Below are positions 52,091 to 63,097 of a DNA stretch of 64,000 nt, one piece after another. Every line of letters begins with the position of its first letter. The stretch's first letter is position 1. The notes beneath the pieces were generated by a model. It ran no database searches and was not told where the DNA came from. It saw only the letters and a program-made list of their open reading frames with translations. The stretch comes from Isochrysis galbana. Taxonomy: Eukaryota > Haptophyta > Isochrysidales > Isochrysidaceae. The translations under genes were made by a program, and so were the position numbers. The DNA lies in contig CM030936.1 of the NCBI GenBank assembly GCA_018136815.1, positions 2,569,079 to 2,633,078 of the forward strand, written 5' to 3'.

Positions 52091-55000
52091 TCACAGACTC
52101 ACAACGGGGTTCGCTTCCTCCGATGTACGTGACGGTCTTTGACTAATCGAGGGGCCGAGGCTCTTGTGGCTACTGGAAGGCGACGGCTGTCCTTGGCTAT
52201 CGAAGTCGGAAGGCACAATAAGTAGGCGCCTGTCGTCATTAGGCTCGATCTGCGAAACTCTCATCGACGTATCCGGCGTCCCACTGAGAGGGGGGCGGTA
52301 CTGCCATGTATGCGTGCCGACGGTATTCTCCGCGAACACACGGCCAGCAAAGCAGGAGGGGATCAATTGCATGAAGAGTGGCTCGAAGAATACAATTCGC
52401 AGCCCAAACGCGATGAAGAGTGACGCCATAAGCGCCTCGCGGTGTGTTGTCCAAGAGCGCCGTGTCACGGCAACCCAGCAGGCAGCCAGCAAAAGGCCAA
52501 GGGCAAACGCGAGTTGGACCGCCCAGCACAGCGCCATGATGCCAGCGGGAGCAGTGGGGGAGCCGGGCTCCTCGTCGTCGCTCTCCTCCTCGTGCTCATA
52601 TTCCTCGAGCGTAGGCTGCAATAGCCGTCGCTCTTCCCCGGCCCTGGGGGCTGAAGGACTAGGCGGCGGACTGGGGATGGCACCGCGAGCAGCCGTAGAC
52701 AAGCCGGCGGGCAAGGCAATGCCGCAAGCCTGGCGCGCGTCGTAGGCGGCCCCATAGCCATAGTTCGAGCGGTAGCCGAGGTATGGATTCTCGTGCGTCG
52801 ACGATGGGGGACGCGTGCGTCGCGCAGGTGTGGCAGCGCGTCGAGTGATACGCCGACTTCCAAAGGGCGAGTCGCTGCGATCTGATGGCGCCCACTCAAC
52901 GGCAGGTGGCAACAACACGTCTTTAACATACATCTTCTCCACCTCTCTCGCACCAAGAATGTCCGTGTACCGGCCGCACTGGATAAAGACAAATGCGCAG
53001 ATCGCTTGGACAAACAGAGCGATGCCGCCAGAAATGATGGCTCCGATGAAGACCTCGGCCGTTGGGAAACGGCGGAGCGGTACCTCCGTGTGCACAGCAA
53101 GGTACGCGGCAACCGTGAGCTCCTGGGCTACCAGCGATGAGAAGAAACATTTTACCCACCACGTACGACGGAAACGAGCCGGGCGCGGGCAGAGCATGTG
53201 CAGGCGGCCGCCTCTGAGGCAGCCACGCGTAACAACAGGCTCATCATCTGCACCAGGGAAGGATGTCGCCATCTCTGATACCTCAGTTGTCTCCTCAAGC
53301 TGCCTCAAGTAGCCCGCTTTCGGTAAAGAAGTAGAAGTGTTGCCACTCTGCTGGCTCTTATCCGATCGCAATTCCGGCGAGCGGCGTCTCGGATCAGGGC
53401 CAGGTCGCCGCTGCCGAGGCGGTGAAGATGGCGGGGATGCTGGAGGGGAAGGGGGTGCAAGCTCATCAAGGTCAGCGAGCGGAGGGGCCGAAGGGGCCGG
53501 AGCAGCCTCATTGGCATCCTTCGTGTAGGCGTAAGCCATAGCGATGATCTCGATCACGAGAAGCGGGATGAGCCAGACCATGTCCGCCGTGTCGCTAGCT
53601 TGGAACCCAAGTGCATTGCCCTCAGGCGGAAAGGACGGCCCAGGAGGGTTGAGTGGCGGGGTGGGCGGCGCGGATGGTGGGCCAGGCGGCGAGGGTGGCG
53701 ATGGCGGGGGTCGAGGAGGCAAGGGAGGTGGTGAGGGCGGTGAGGGCGGCGAGGGCGGCGAAGGCGGAAGGCGCGGTGGCAGCGGCGGAGGAGAGGGCGG
53801 TGACGGTGGCGAAGATGGCGAGGGAGGTGGAGCAGGTGGGGACGGTGGCGGCCCTGGTGGCCCTGGTGGCGAGGGCGGGGAGGGCGGCGGGGCTGGTGGT
53901 GTCGGCGGTGAGGGTGGTGGAGCGGGCGGAGCAGGTGATGGTGGTGGTCTTGGAGGCGAGGGTGGCGGCCCTGGGGGCAACGGTAGTTGTTGGGGGCCGG
54001 CAGGCGGCGATGGCGGCGGCCCAGGTGGCTCGGGTGGTGATGGCGGTGAGGGTGGCGGGCCAGGTGGCGCTGGGGGCGATGGCGGGGAAGGTGGGGAGGG
54101 TGGACCTGGTGGCTCAAGTGGCTCAGGTGGCGGAGCCGGTAGTGTGGGAGGTGAAGAAGGGAAAGGAGGCGATGGTGGTGGTCGAGGCGGCAGAGGCGGC
54201 GAGGGGGGGAGAGGCGGCTCCGGCGGCGGGCTAGGTGGTTCCGGCGGCGGGCTAGGCGGCGAGGGCGGCTCAGGAGGCTCAGGAGGAGGGAAAGGTGGGA
54301 ACGGTGGCTCCGGCGGCGAGGGTGGCTCCGGCGGCGGTCTAGATGGTTCCGGCAGGGATGGAGGTGACGGGGGCGCGGGCGGCTCCGGCGGCGGCTTTGG
54401 CGGGCTGGGCGGCGGTGTGGGTGCCGCCACACAGTTGGAAGAGACAGGCATGACCACCATGACGCTGCCCTGAGGGGCTTGGATTGCCTTCTCGATGAAG
54501 AGCTCAAAGTTGTCGTCTTCCAGGCGGGCTATGGCTTGCCCCAGAAATGACTGGGGCACGAGAGCCACGATGCTGAGAACAGAGTCGAAACTGAGACCGG
54601 TACCAACGCTGATGGTCTCCGCCCCCAGAAGCTGTTGCAGTGCAACGCGCGCCGCCTCCTCCTGGCTGAGAGTCGCTCCAGCAGGCAGCTGAAGAGAGAG
54701 ACGCGCATAGCACACGAGGGTCGAGCCCGGTGAGAAGGGGGGGGGGGGGGGGGGGGGGCGAGCCGGTACCCGGCGGCAGCGCTGGAGCCGGCGGAGCGGC
54801 CGGAGGTGAGGGTGGGAGCGCCCACCGTATCGAGAGGCTGGCGCAGACGGGCCTGCGAGCAGCCGTTTCGCTCCAGCAGGTCACGTGCACTCCTTCCCCG
54901 AGCCTCTCCGGCGAGATGGACATGCGCCTCTGTGCGTCAGCACTAAGCTGCAACAGTGGCACCAGCGTGTCCCCGCCCCACTGCGGTAATTGCAGCGGGG

Positions 55001-56222
55001 AAAGCGGCGCCGCGAGAAGGGAGCAGGTGATTGGGGCGGTCAGCACGCCGCCCGGTTGGAAGCAGGCCAGGACTGAGTCGGCATCAAAGTCGCTGCCAGA
55101 CCCTTGGGGATCCTGCTCTGCCGGCGCGTCGGCGTCTAGCGTGGTGGCCAGAGACATGCCGATGGCTGTCACGCCACCATACGGAACCCCATCGTACTGC
55201 ACGTACTCACGACAGCCTGGGAGTGAAGAGTTGATCGCGCTTGCCTCAACGATGATTGAAGGGTCATCGCGCGGCGCATCGCGCTGGCGGACGCGCAGCC
55301 AGGTTGAAGAGCCACAAGTGAGCACAAGGACAGCATGTGCGTTGGCGGCTGCAAGTCTCGCCGGCAACTGCATATAGGCGAGGGGCGCAACGCTTGCACC
55401 GATGAGAATGCCAACAGAGTCAGTCGGCACCACCGGGCCAGATACACCCACGCCGAGCGTGTCGCACGCTGCCTGCCCGGGGACCGCATAGAGGCGGTAG
55501 CAGACTAGGCCAAGGCCTTCCTCAAGCGCTAGCACATGCATCGGCAACATAGCTGCCGATGAGCTGCTCAAGAACGACGGCGCGGAGGCGTGCAACTCAC
55601 AGTCATCGAGGGGCTGGGCGGGGCTACAATTGCCCGTCGTGCGCACTGCCAGGCATGCGCCGCGACCGGCCGCAGTGTAGTCGCGGTAGCAGATGACAGT
55701 TGTGTCTGTCGCAAGCGTGCCATGGGGCGCCGCAGCCAAGAAGCCGGTGGAGGCCTCAGTGGCAACGATGGACTCGCGTGTCGAGACATCAAGGCGGAAT
55801 CCATTGGCATCATCGACCGCGCGCACCACGGTGCAGCGAATCCGCCTCGGCTCCATTCGGTTCTCGCGGACCTCAGCGTAGCACACCATTGCAGTATCCG
55901 GCGCGACCGTGCTAACAAGCAGGTACGAGGCTGGCCCACCGACTGCGGCAGGCGTTCCAGGCGTGAGCTCGGGAGCGATGCCGATGCGTCCAGCGGGGTT
56001 ACTCGCGCGCATGACCAAGCATTCGGCGCGCATCTCCAGATCAAGGTTGCGGTAGCAGACAAGCACGAGCCCGGCGAGGCCCTGCCGCAGCACAGCTGAG
56101 GTGAGGAAGTCGGCGCTCTTGGCGGGGAGGGGGAGGGGCGTGAAGTCGAGGATGGAGGGGGGAAGCTGAGCCGACGCAAGCCCAATCGCCAAGAGCTTGG
56201 CCAGCGTGCGCTGCATCCTCAT
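52091..56222 (-). CDS. Large proline-rich secreted/membrane protein, frame broken at a G/C homopolymer
   Basis: Two long frames make one apparent gene. Part 1 runs from ATG 56222 to about 54760: MRMQRTLAKLLAIGLASAQ is a signal peptide. It is followed by about 470 residues of irregular repeats, each with a CYR or CYA core (VLVCYRNLDLEMRAECL, AMVCYAEV, TVICYRDY), then a Pro tract. Part 2 continues in another frame to the stop at 52091, with a LVCYARLSLQLPAG segment and about 280 residues of PPSPP/PPEPP repeats like algal hydroxyproline-rich proteins. Next comes a hydrophobic segment (MVWLIPLLVIEIIAMAYAY), then at least four more near VKCFFSSLVAQELTVAAYL, FIGAIISGGIALFVQAICAF, ALCWAVQLAFALGLLLAACW and LMASLFIAFGLRIVFF. 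The frames meet in a run of about 20 C (54737-54758). An assembly length error is more likely than a true break. I do not recognise the membrane domain; a wall-linked receptor or channel is speculation. Confidence 0.6.
53640..54430 (-). repeat. Degenerate GGTGGC/GGCGG-type array coding for Pro-Ser repeats
   Basis: The array is continuous in frame and codes for SPPSPP and PPEPP units. Antisense frames are open by consequence and read as Gly-rich. Long low-complexity coding tracts like this expand and contract readily. Confidence 0.85.
54737..54758. other. G/C homopolymer at the frame break
   Basis: A run of about 20 G on the plus strand. The protein frames on either side differ here, so the run length is critical to the gene model. 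Confidence 0.8.
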
Positions 56223-56453
56223 TGGGATGGGGGGTGGAGGGCAGCGGGAAGGGGGGGGGGAGGGGGGGCGGGGGACGCCTCCCCCTCGACAAGACGAGGC
56301 GCGGAGAGAGAGAGAGCGGCGGGGTGTGGGTGTGGGGGGGAGGGGGAGAAGGAGGAGGGACAGCCGAGAGAGACCTGGAAATGGAGAGGGCATAATTCTA
56401 GGGGGAAGAGACACCGAGAGAGCGAGTGAGAGAGGGAGAGGGAGAGAGGGAGA

Positions 56454-56524
<71 letters not shown>

Positions 56525-56611
56525 TGAGAGAGGGAGAGGGAGAGAGAGAGAGAGAGAGAGAGCGAGTGAGAGAGGGAGAGGGAGAGAGAGAGAGAGAGCG
56601 AGTGAGAGAGG

Positions 56612-56702
<91 letters not shown>

Positions 56703-57396
56703 GCCCAGGATCTCTCCCCCGGCGCGGGATTGCGGCCGTACTGAGCGCCGGGGGGACGCAAATCTATTTCGGGTACTATTCGCTCATTCCTCGGCGGGCG
56801 TCTTCTCGCTCGAGAGCAGCGCCCGCCCTCGCCCCAAATTGCAAAGCACGCCCCCCCCCCCCCCCAAAGCCCCCGCGCCCCCCCTCCCGCCCCCCCTCCC
56901 GCCCCCCTTCCCCCCCCCTTCCCCCCCCTTCCCCCCCCTTCCCCCCCCCCTTCCCCCCCCCCCCCCCCACTTTATTCAGGAATAGAGCTCTAGAGGACCT
57001 CCATGCCAACCATTGTTTAATCTTTTCCTGCCGGCCACCCCCAGACCTCGGGTACGTTTCCGTGAACAGGCCCCGCTTCTCTCCCCCCCAAATGATTCAT
57101 CTCGCGGGTCGGAGGAGCCCCCCACCCCCCCCGTCTCCTCTCCTCCTCCCCCTTGGCCTCTCTGTGCTCTAGAGCTTAGCTAGAGGAGGAAGAGGGGATC
57201 CCCTGCCCTCTCTCTCTCCTCTCTTGTCTATATCCATCTGCACGGCGAGCCGCACGAGGGCCCAAAAGCTTCTACTCTCCCTTGTACTCACTAAAACGGA
57301 AGGGGGGGGGGGGAGAGAGAGAGAGATACAAGAGAGAGAGGGGTCGAGGGGGCTTCTCTACGGCGCCGCACGCCTTCTCCACCCCTCTCGCGCCCG
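56223..57396. promoter_or_regulatory. Divergent upstream region with GA microsatellite and C8TT array
   Basis: It lies between the start codons of the proline-rich protein (-) and the ABC1-type kinase (+). A near-pure (GA)n tract covers about 56420-56700, with CGAGTGAGAGAGGGAG interruptions. A CCCCCCCCTT tandem array covers about 56850-56968. A further G run and GA stretch (57301-57345) lies about 50 bp before the kinase ATG. Open frames in these tracts are artefacts of composition. Confidence 0.65.
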
Positions 57397-60279
57397 ATGC
57401 TGGCCGCCCCACTGCTGGTACTCCACCTGCTGGCGGCGCTGGCGCCCCAACCAACCGCGCGCGCGCGCTGCACTGTGCGTGGCTTGCAGCGCGCGCCGGT
57501 CGCACGTATGGCAATCGACCGCTCGGTCGAGAACGCCTCCCCATCGCTCGAGTCCGAGTTCGAGGCAGTCAAGGCCGCCTCGTCAGTCGCAGAGTCGATG
57601 AAGGCTGTTGTCCGCCCGGCGCCCACGCGGAGGCGGAAGCGCGACCTCGTGCGCGGCGCGCTGGCGCGTGTGCGCACAGTGCTCACCATGCGACGCACGC
57701 TCAAGAGCGCCGCTGAGGAGATTGTCTCCGACTCATGCGATGTTGATGAGCCAGAGTTGTGTGCCGACAGCTCGCTCTACAAGCAGAAGGTTGGCGAGCT
57801 CGTCAGCCAGATTGGCAGGACGTTGCGCTTCTCGACTGGGCAGGCATCAAAGGCGGAGCTTGTTGGTGATAGTGGCGGCGACGCGATGGAAGCCGGTTGG
57901 GAAACTAAGGCGCAGGGCTCGGCGCTCAAGCGCACAAGCGAGGTGTGGGCCTTCCTGGCTAAGGCTGCACTCCGCGTGCTTAAGGCGCGTAAGGCCAAGG
58001 GAACGCCTGAGGAGGTGTCTGCCGCCAAGACTGCAGCGGCCGAGTACATCCGCGACTCGCTCTTCAAGCTGGGCCCGACCTTCGTCAAGCTGGGACAGGT
58101 CATCTCGACACGCACGGACGTGCTCGAACGGGAGTACATTGATGTCCTCAAGGATCTTCAAGACAACGTGCCAGGCTTCGGAGGAGCCAAGGCCAAGGCG
58201 ATCGTCGAGCAGGAGCTGGGCAAACCTGTGGAAGCAATTTTCGACTCATTCGACGAGACGCCCATTGCTGCTGCCTCTCTCGGACAGGTTCATCGCGCGG
58301 TTTACAAGGGCCAGCCGGTGGCGGTGAAGGTGCAGCGTGCGGGGCTCAAGGAGCTATTTGATACTGACCTGAAGAATCTCAAGGTGCTCGCCAAGCTCCT
58401 CGACAAGTTCGACCCAAAGTCGGATGGCGCCGACAGGTCATATGCCGACATCTACGACGAGTCGGCAAAACTCCTTTACGAGGAGATTGATTATGGGCTT
58501 GAAGCTAACAACTGTCTGCGCTTCGCCAAGTCGCTCAAGGATGCTGGCATCGACTATGTTCGTGTCCCCAATGTGTTCAAGGAATTGACGACGACGCGTG
58601 TGCTCACGCTCGAATTCGTCGAGTCGTTCAAGCTGACGGACATCGCCCGCGTTGAGGCCGAGGGGCTTGATCGCAAGCTACTCGCCAAAAGGACAGCCGA
58701 CTCGTTCTTAACCCAGGTGAAGAGCCTTCTCTTCTGAAATGGCATGCACGGTGTGCCAAGATTCGTTTTTGTGCACGCAGAGCCGCTTTGCAGACTACCG
58801 TACGGCTCACGGGGCGGCTTGTCAGGTCGACAACGCGGCCAGAGCCGCCTGCCGCACGGACAACGACAAGATCGATGCGAACAGAGATCTCAAGAGACCT
58901 TCGCATAGCACTCTGGCAGTTTACATTGGGCGGAACCCATCAGTCTCCATGAACAATGCACGTTCGACAACGGATGTCGTGTTCTGCCCTCCTTTGCGTT
59001 GATCAAACAATGACGCCGCCCTCGCCTTGTAGGTTCTGAAGACGGGTTACTTTCACTGCGACCCTCACCCTGGTAACCTATGCGTGAACAAGGAGGGAAA
59101 GCTCGTGTACTATGACTGTGGCATGATGAACGAGCTCCAGCCAAATGTGTTCGCTGGTTTCAAGGAAGCTTGCGGCGCCATCTTTGGCGGCGGCCCCTTC
59201 ATCTCTGACCTACAGCTAGCCGCGAACGCCAAGCGCTTGGTCGATGCGCTCGAGACGATGGGAGTCCTCGCCAAGAGCGCTGATCGCCTTGCCGTCGAGA
59301 AGCTGGCGCGGTACTTCATTCGGACCTTCAAGAATGTTCAGCAGGGCAAGCAGGCGGGAAACATCAAGACCACATTGGGAAGCGACCTGCAGGCAAGGCG
59401 CAAAGGTCACCCGCCGCACGCTTAGGGGCCAGCGATAGAATTACAGGAGATTGCACTGGTCGTCTTGTTGCTTATGTTTTCACCGCACCCCGAGCAGGCC
59501 TTGACCGAGCAGCAGGTCTTCCGATTCCCCTCCACTTTCACCTTCATCTTTCGCGCTTTTACCTCCATCGATGGCATTGGGAAGGGGCTTGATCCCGAGT
59601 AAGCAAGAGTCTTCCAACGTTCTTAAGCCCAGCTGCATCTTTGATCTCACCTTCGCACGACGCGTTTCCGTCGACGTGGCGCTAGCAAATCAGCTCCCCC
59701 ACCCCGCCGCCCCCCTCCCATCACCATAGGTACGACCTTGCCAAGTTTGCACAACCATTCATTACTGCCCTACAAGAGTCGAGCACAACTGGCTTTGAAA
59801 AGCAGTTGAACGTTGTGGCAACGGCGACCGGGTTGCGACCAACTGTGAGCTCTCACGCGCCTCTGCCCACGGCACGCCACAAGGGATAGCTCCTGGCAGG
59901 CTCAAGGCCCGCCCACCGCTTATTAGCCTTTTGCCCATCCTTCGCATAGGACATTGACACAGCTCTCACCCAGCCGAAGAAGGTTGCGTATTTAGAGGAA
60001 ACAATCCGGGCAATGGAGCAGGGTCAGCTCAAGATCCGCGTGCGCTCGATCGAAAATGAGCAGGCGCTTTCTCGCCTTGCGCTTTCAAATGATCTTACAA
60101 ACAAGCTGCTCGTTGCTTCAGTCCTGCTCAATCTTGGCCTAGCTGGAGTCGGCGCAATTCCGCGGGCTGTGTGGCTTGTTGGCGCCGGAGTGATGGGCCT
60201 GCAAGCTTTCGCAGCCAATCTGAAGATCACGTTGGCCGACAAGAAGGCAGCGAAGTATCAGTCGAAAGAATTCAACTAA
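57397..60279 (+). CDS. ABC1/UbiB-family atypical kinase, probably plastid (5 exons)
   Basis: Member of the ABC1K family, which supports quinone and prenyl-lipid metabolism; plastid forms sit at thylakoids or plastoglobules. Exons 57397-58716, 59033-59392, 59498-59598, 59730-59844 and 59950-60279 give 741 residues. An N-terminal hydrophobic segment (MLAAPLLVLHLLAALA) followed by an Arg-rich stretch suggests a signal plus transit peptide, without a clear ASAFAP. Family motifs are all present: FVKLGQVISTR (KxGQ, 231-234), AAASLGQVHRA (Ala-rich loop), VAVKVQRAG, EEIDYGLEANN (ExD, 363-365) and HCDPHPGN (448-455). The metal-binding motif is DCG at 468-470 where most members have DFG. Intron 2 has a GC donor (CAG/GCAAGG). 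Two hydrophobic helices near the C terminus (LLVASVLLNLGLAG, AVWLVGAGVMGLQAF) probably anchor it in a membrane. Confidence 0.92.
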
Positions 60280-60827
60280 CACGCCGACGCCAGCGCAGGC
60301 ATGTATGCGCCCGTGAGCTACACATGGATATGCTCCGCTCAACACTTCACTTCTTCAACAGCTGCGCATTACGCTCTGTGCCATTTTTCAAGCTCTTCTC
60401 CATGCCTTGATGCAGTGGTGTAGTTGCGCGATGCCGAGGTCTGCGGCAAATGTACACGGACCCCTCCCCTCCTCTTCCTCGCTAATTTGTTTTGATGATG
60501 GCTCAAAGACTCCGACTCGAATTGCCCGCTTCCCCCCCCCCCCCCCCCGGCCTCCCGTTCCGATCCTTTCTACTTTGTTGTTGTAGATGGTTCGTTTTTT
60601 GCAGTGTCGGTTGTTGTTGTTGCGTGCGAATGTTCGTTTTGGATGATGTGGAGCATTTGAGGCAAACCTTGGAGAGCAATGGGAATGTTGGAGCGGGCGA
60701 GGGGCGCAGGAAAAGGAGAGGAGGGAAAAGGGGGCCAACGGTGAGTTGGAGGTGGTGCAACACAGGCAGCTACTTCTAAAGAAAAACATCTGAAGATTCA
60801 GGACTAGACACCTACTAACAGCCACCT
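60280..60827. other. 3' region of the ABC1-type kinase
   Basis: Mostly T-rich with a C run of about 19 at 60531-60549. No second gene was recognised. Confidence 0.4.
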
Positions 60828-61447
60828 GCCAACAAGTAAACTGATAGGGTCATGGAGAGCGCGCCACCTCCCTCCCTCGCTACCGCTGCCCTCGCCGCGA
60901 GATGGACGAAGCTTTCATGGACACGCCGCTGTCGCCGAAGCGACCGCGCCAAGACGACCCCCCCCAGCCAGGTAGGCACAGGAGCCACCGAGCCACACCC
61001 ACACACCACCGCGAACAGCGCGAGAGCAAGGCCGCCATGCTGACGGCCAAGCTGCAGCACAACACCCACAACCCACAACCCCTTCCACCTTCCACGGCCA
61101 CACCCACCAGCAATTCCAGGCAGAGACGCTCCACTAGGGGAGGCCTCCGGGCCCGGCCCCTACACAGCCGCGGGACCGCCCTCGTGCCCAGGCACGAGGG
61201 ACCGGCCCGGAACACCCATAAGAGACTTAGCTCTCCAATGAGCAAGTCACAAACCCGCAATGCAAACTGCATTGTGCGCAATGCTGGACCCACATCATGG
61301 GGGCCAGGGACGAAGCAAGCCAGTCAATAGGGGGGATGCCCCAGGACGAGGCGAAGGGGCAAGGCTCAAGCAGCCCCAAGAACCCGCGCATGACAACCCT
61401 AACCAAAACCCTCGGGCCCCAGCAGCAGCCACAAATCTCTCATGGTG
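60828..61447 (+). mobile_element. Hairpin-ended repeat element, fourth copy
   Basis: It starts GCCAACAAGTAAACTGATAG and continues with GGTCATGGAG-type sequence like the copies at 14076, 21371 and 22645. Within it, an open frame from 60902 contains MDTPLSPKRPRQD. The same motif, MDTPLSPKRPRAD, recurs in the frame at 62265, so it is a conserved element-encoded start. No enzyme motif is visible. Confidence 0.5.
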
Positions 61448-61480
61448 AGCTCGGCCCGGTGTCCTAGGGCCGAGCTTTTT
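61448..61480 (+). other. Perfect 10-bp stem with T run
   Basis: AGCTCGGCCC (61448-61457) pairs with GGGCCGAGCT (61467-61476) across a nine-base loop, and TTTTT ends at 61480. It marks the junction between the hairpin-ended element and the next repeat. It could be the folded 3' end of a small element RNA with a pol III stop. It is not a bacterial terminator in this context. Confidence 0.45.
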
Positions 61481-61508
61481 GTATTTGATGTTGCTGGGCC
61501 TTGTGGTT

Positions 61509-62175
61509 TCAATCTGTACGGTTTACGGGAGCTGAACCCGAATCGATAAGCGGCCTTTTGTTTTCAATCTTTACTTGGGAAGCTGAACCCGAATCGACAC
61601 CTAACAATTCTTGGAGGTGGGGAGTTGATTCCGAATCGACATAAGCTTTGATTGTACAAAGCAGATCATCACGACTCATATTGATGATTGTTTTCTCCGT
61701 GAATTTCTTGCTCAAGAGAATCTCATATAAACCAGTGTGAATGATTTATCAATCTCGCAAATTCTGTGTAAGGTGTCTTTAATGTGCGTATTGTGCTTGA
61801 AATTTAATGAACTGAATAAGCACTGACATTCGACAGTGTACGTCGAGAATTTTGGGTTGGACAGGTTGGCCCCAACCGGCGGCGGCGGACTGATGCTGTC
61901 CAATGCTTCCGCCATAATCTGCATGGCAGATTTAGAATTGGCATATGGCGGAAAGAGAGGTGTTATGAATTTTTAAAGTTCTCGTCCATCTTTCTTATGA
62001 TCCATTGCAATCGCTTGAGTACTATATCAATATCATTCGGCGCCATTCCATTTATAGACATGGTTGAGCACTGTGAGGTGGGTGCCTTTGCTCAAATACT
62101 AGAAGATTTTTTTTGTGCCGGGAGCGGCGCATCGCGTATTTGGAAACGAGGGGTACCAAATGAAGGCAAACGACC
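61509..62175 (-). pseudogene. Repeat element with unrecognised small ORF, copy 2 (frameshifted)
   Basis: On the minus strand the frame starts at about 62060 (MSINGMAPNDIDIVLKRLQW). A one-base deletion after NFKN stops it, and it resumes with EALDSISPPPPVG and FTLVYM. After another break comes LSKKFTEKTIINMSRDD and a C terminus that copy 1 lacks (ending near 61509). The intact protein would be about 210-230 residues. Copies agree at the protein and DNA level, including 60 bp upstream of the ATG. Confidence 0.55.
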
Positions 62176-63097
62176 TAACTCGCACTGGCGCACTGGCGCC
62201 AAATGCTCGCGCCAGCGCGCCAGCATACGCTGTTGCCCCAACATTGAGTACGGGCGATGAGCCCATGGACACACCTCTGTCGCCGAAGCGCCCACGCGCC
62301 GACGGCGCGCCTGATCAAGTGCGCGCGCCGGCTCGCGACGCATGCGAACATCAAAGCACGGCAGCCATCACGGGTCATAGGCGCCCGTGGCTGCGCAACG
62401 GCATAGGGATAGGGCTGATGGCGCAAGGCAATACCGTAAGTGTAAGTACGCGAGTGCGATGAGACCCCGCAACAGCCTGAACTTCAAAAGTTGTTTTTAG
62501 AATCACTATTCATTCGGCACACCATGATCCATGATGTACACCCCCCCCAAGCACACATATTACCAGCAGTATGGGGTTGTCACTTACACCGTCGACAGTC
62601 GCGAAAAGGGTCAACGAAGGGTGGAAAAGGGAAGTCATCGAACCTCGAGGATGGGGAGACATGAAATCGGGCTTTCGACGACAATGCCGGGCAAGCTGTG
62701 CTATGTCATATGCGAAGGTGGGCCACCCATTTCATCCAGCTAGCACGCTTGCTCGCTTATCGCGCATCTGCAACGACCATTGGAAAGTCAAGGTGGGTAC
62801 CGACACATATACAATAGTAGCGGCGCTTGCTACGAATGACACAACTCCCAATGACGACTGTCGTACCGGATTTGGCACATCTTGCCGTTTGAGGTGCGCG
62901 GGTCCCAACCAGCTTTCTCCTTCCTCCATGGAGATGCGTCCCCCAAATCACGCGCCACATTGGGCAAGACGCCCTGCTGCCCCGTCGGTGTGGACTCGTG
63001 AGTGAGGATTGAGTCAGCCAACGAATGCCACAGCAGCATCCTCTGGAATCTAATCATCACGATGCGCGCCATTCACAAATCTCGCACTGAGGGCTAC
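62176..63097. other. Intergenic with an element-derived ORF start
   Basis: A frame containing MDTPLSPKRPRADG near 62265 repeats the motif at 60918. Downstream, 62470-63097 has no supported gene and probably includes the 3' region of the V-ATPase gene. Confidence 0.4.

Noticed and set aside
53544-54473. Gly-rich 309-codon ORF on the plus strand
   Set aside because: It is the antisense shadow of the PPSPP array; its composition follows from the coding repeat on the minus strand.
56197-56985. Long Arg/Glu ORF and its Ser/Leu antisense
   Set aside because: Both arise from the (GA)n microsatellite and C8TT array. No complex sequence remains after masking.
61448-61480. Rho-independent bacterial terminator
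   Set aside because: The stem and T run look right, but the window is eukaryotic with spliced genes. I kept it only as an RNA-end candidate.
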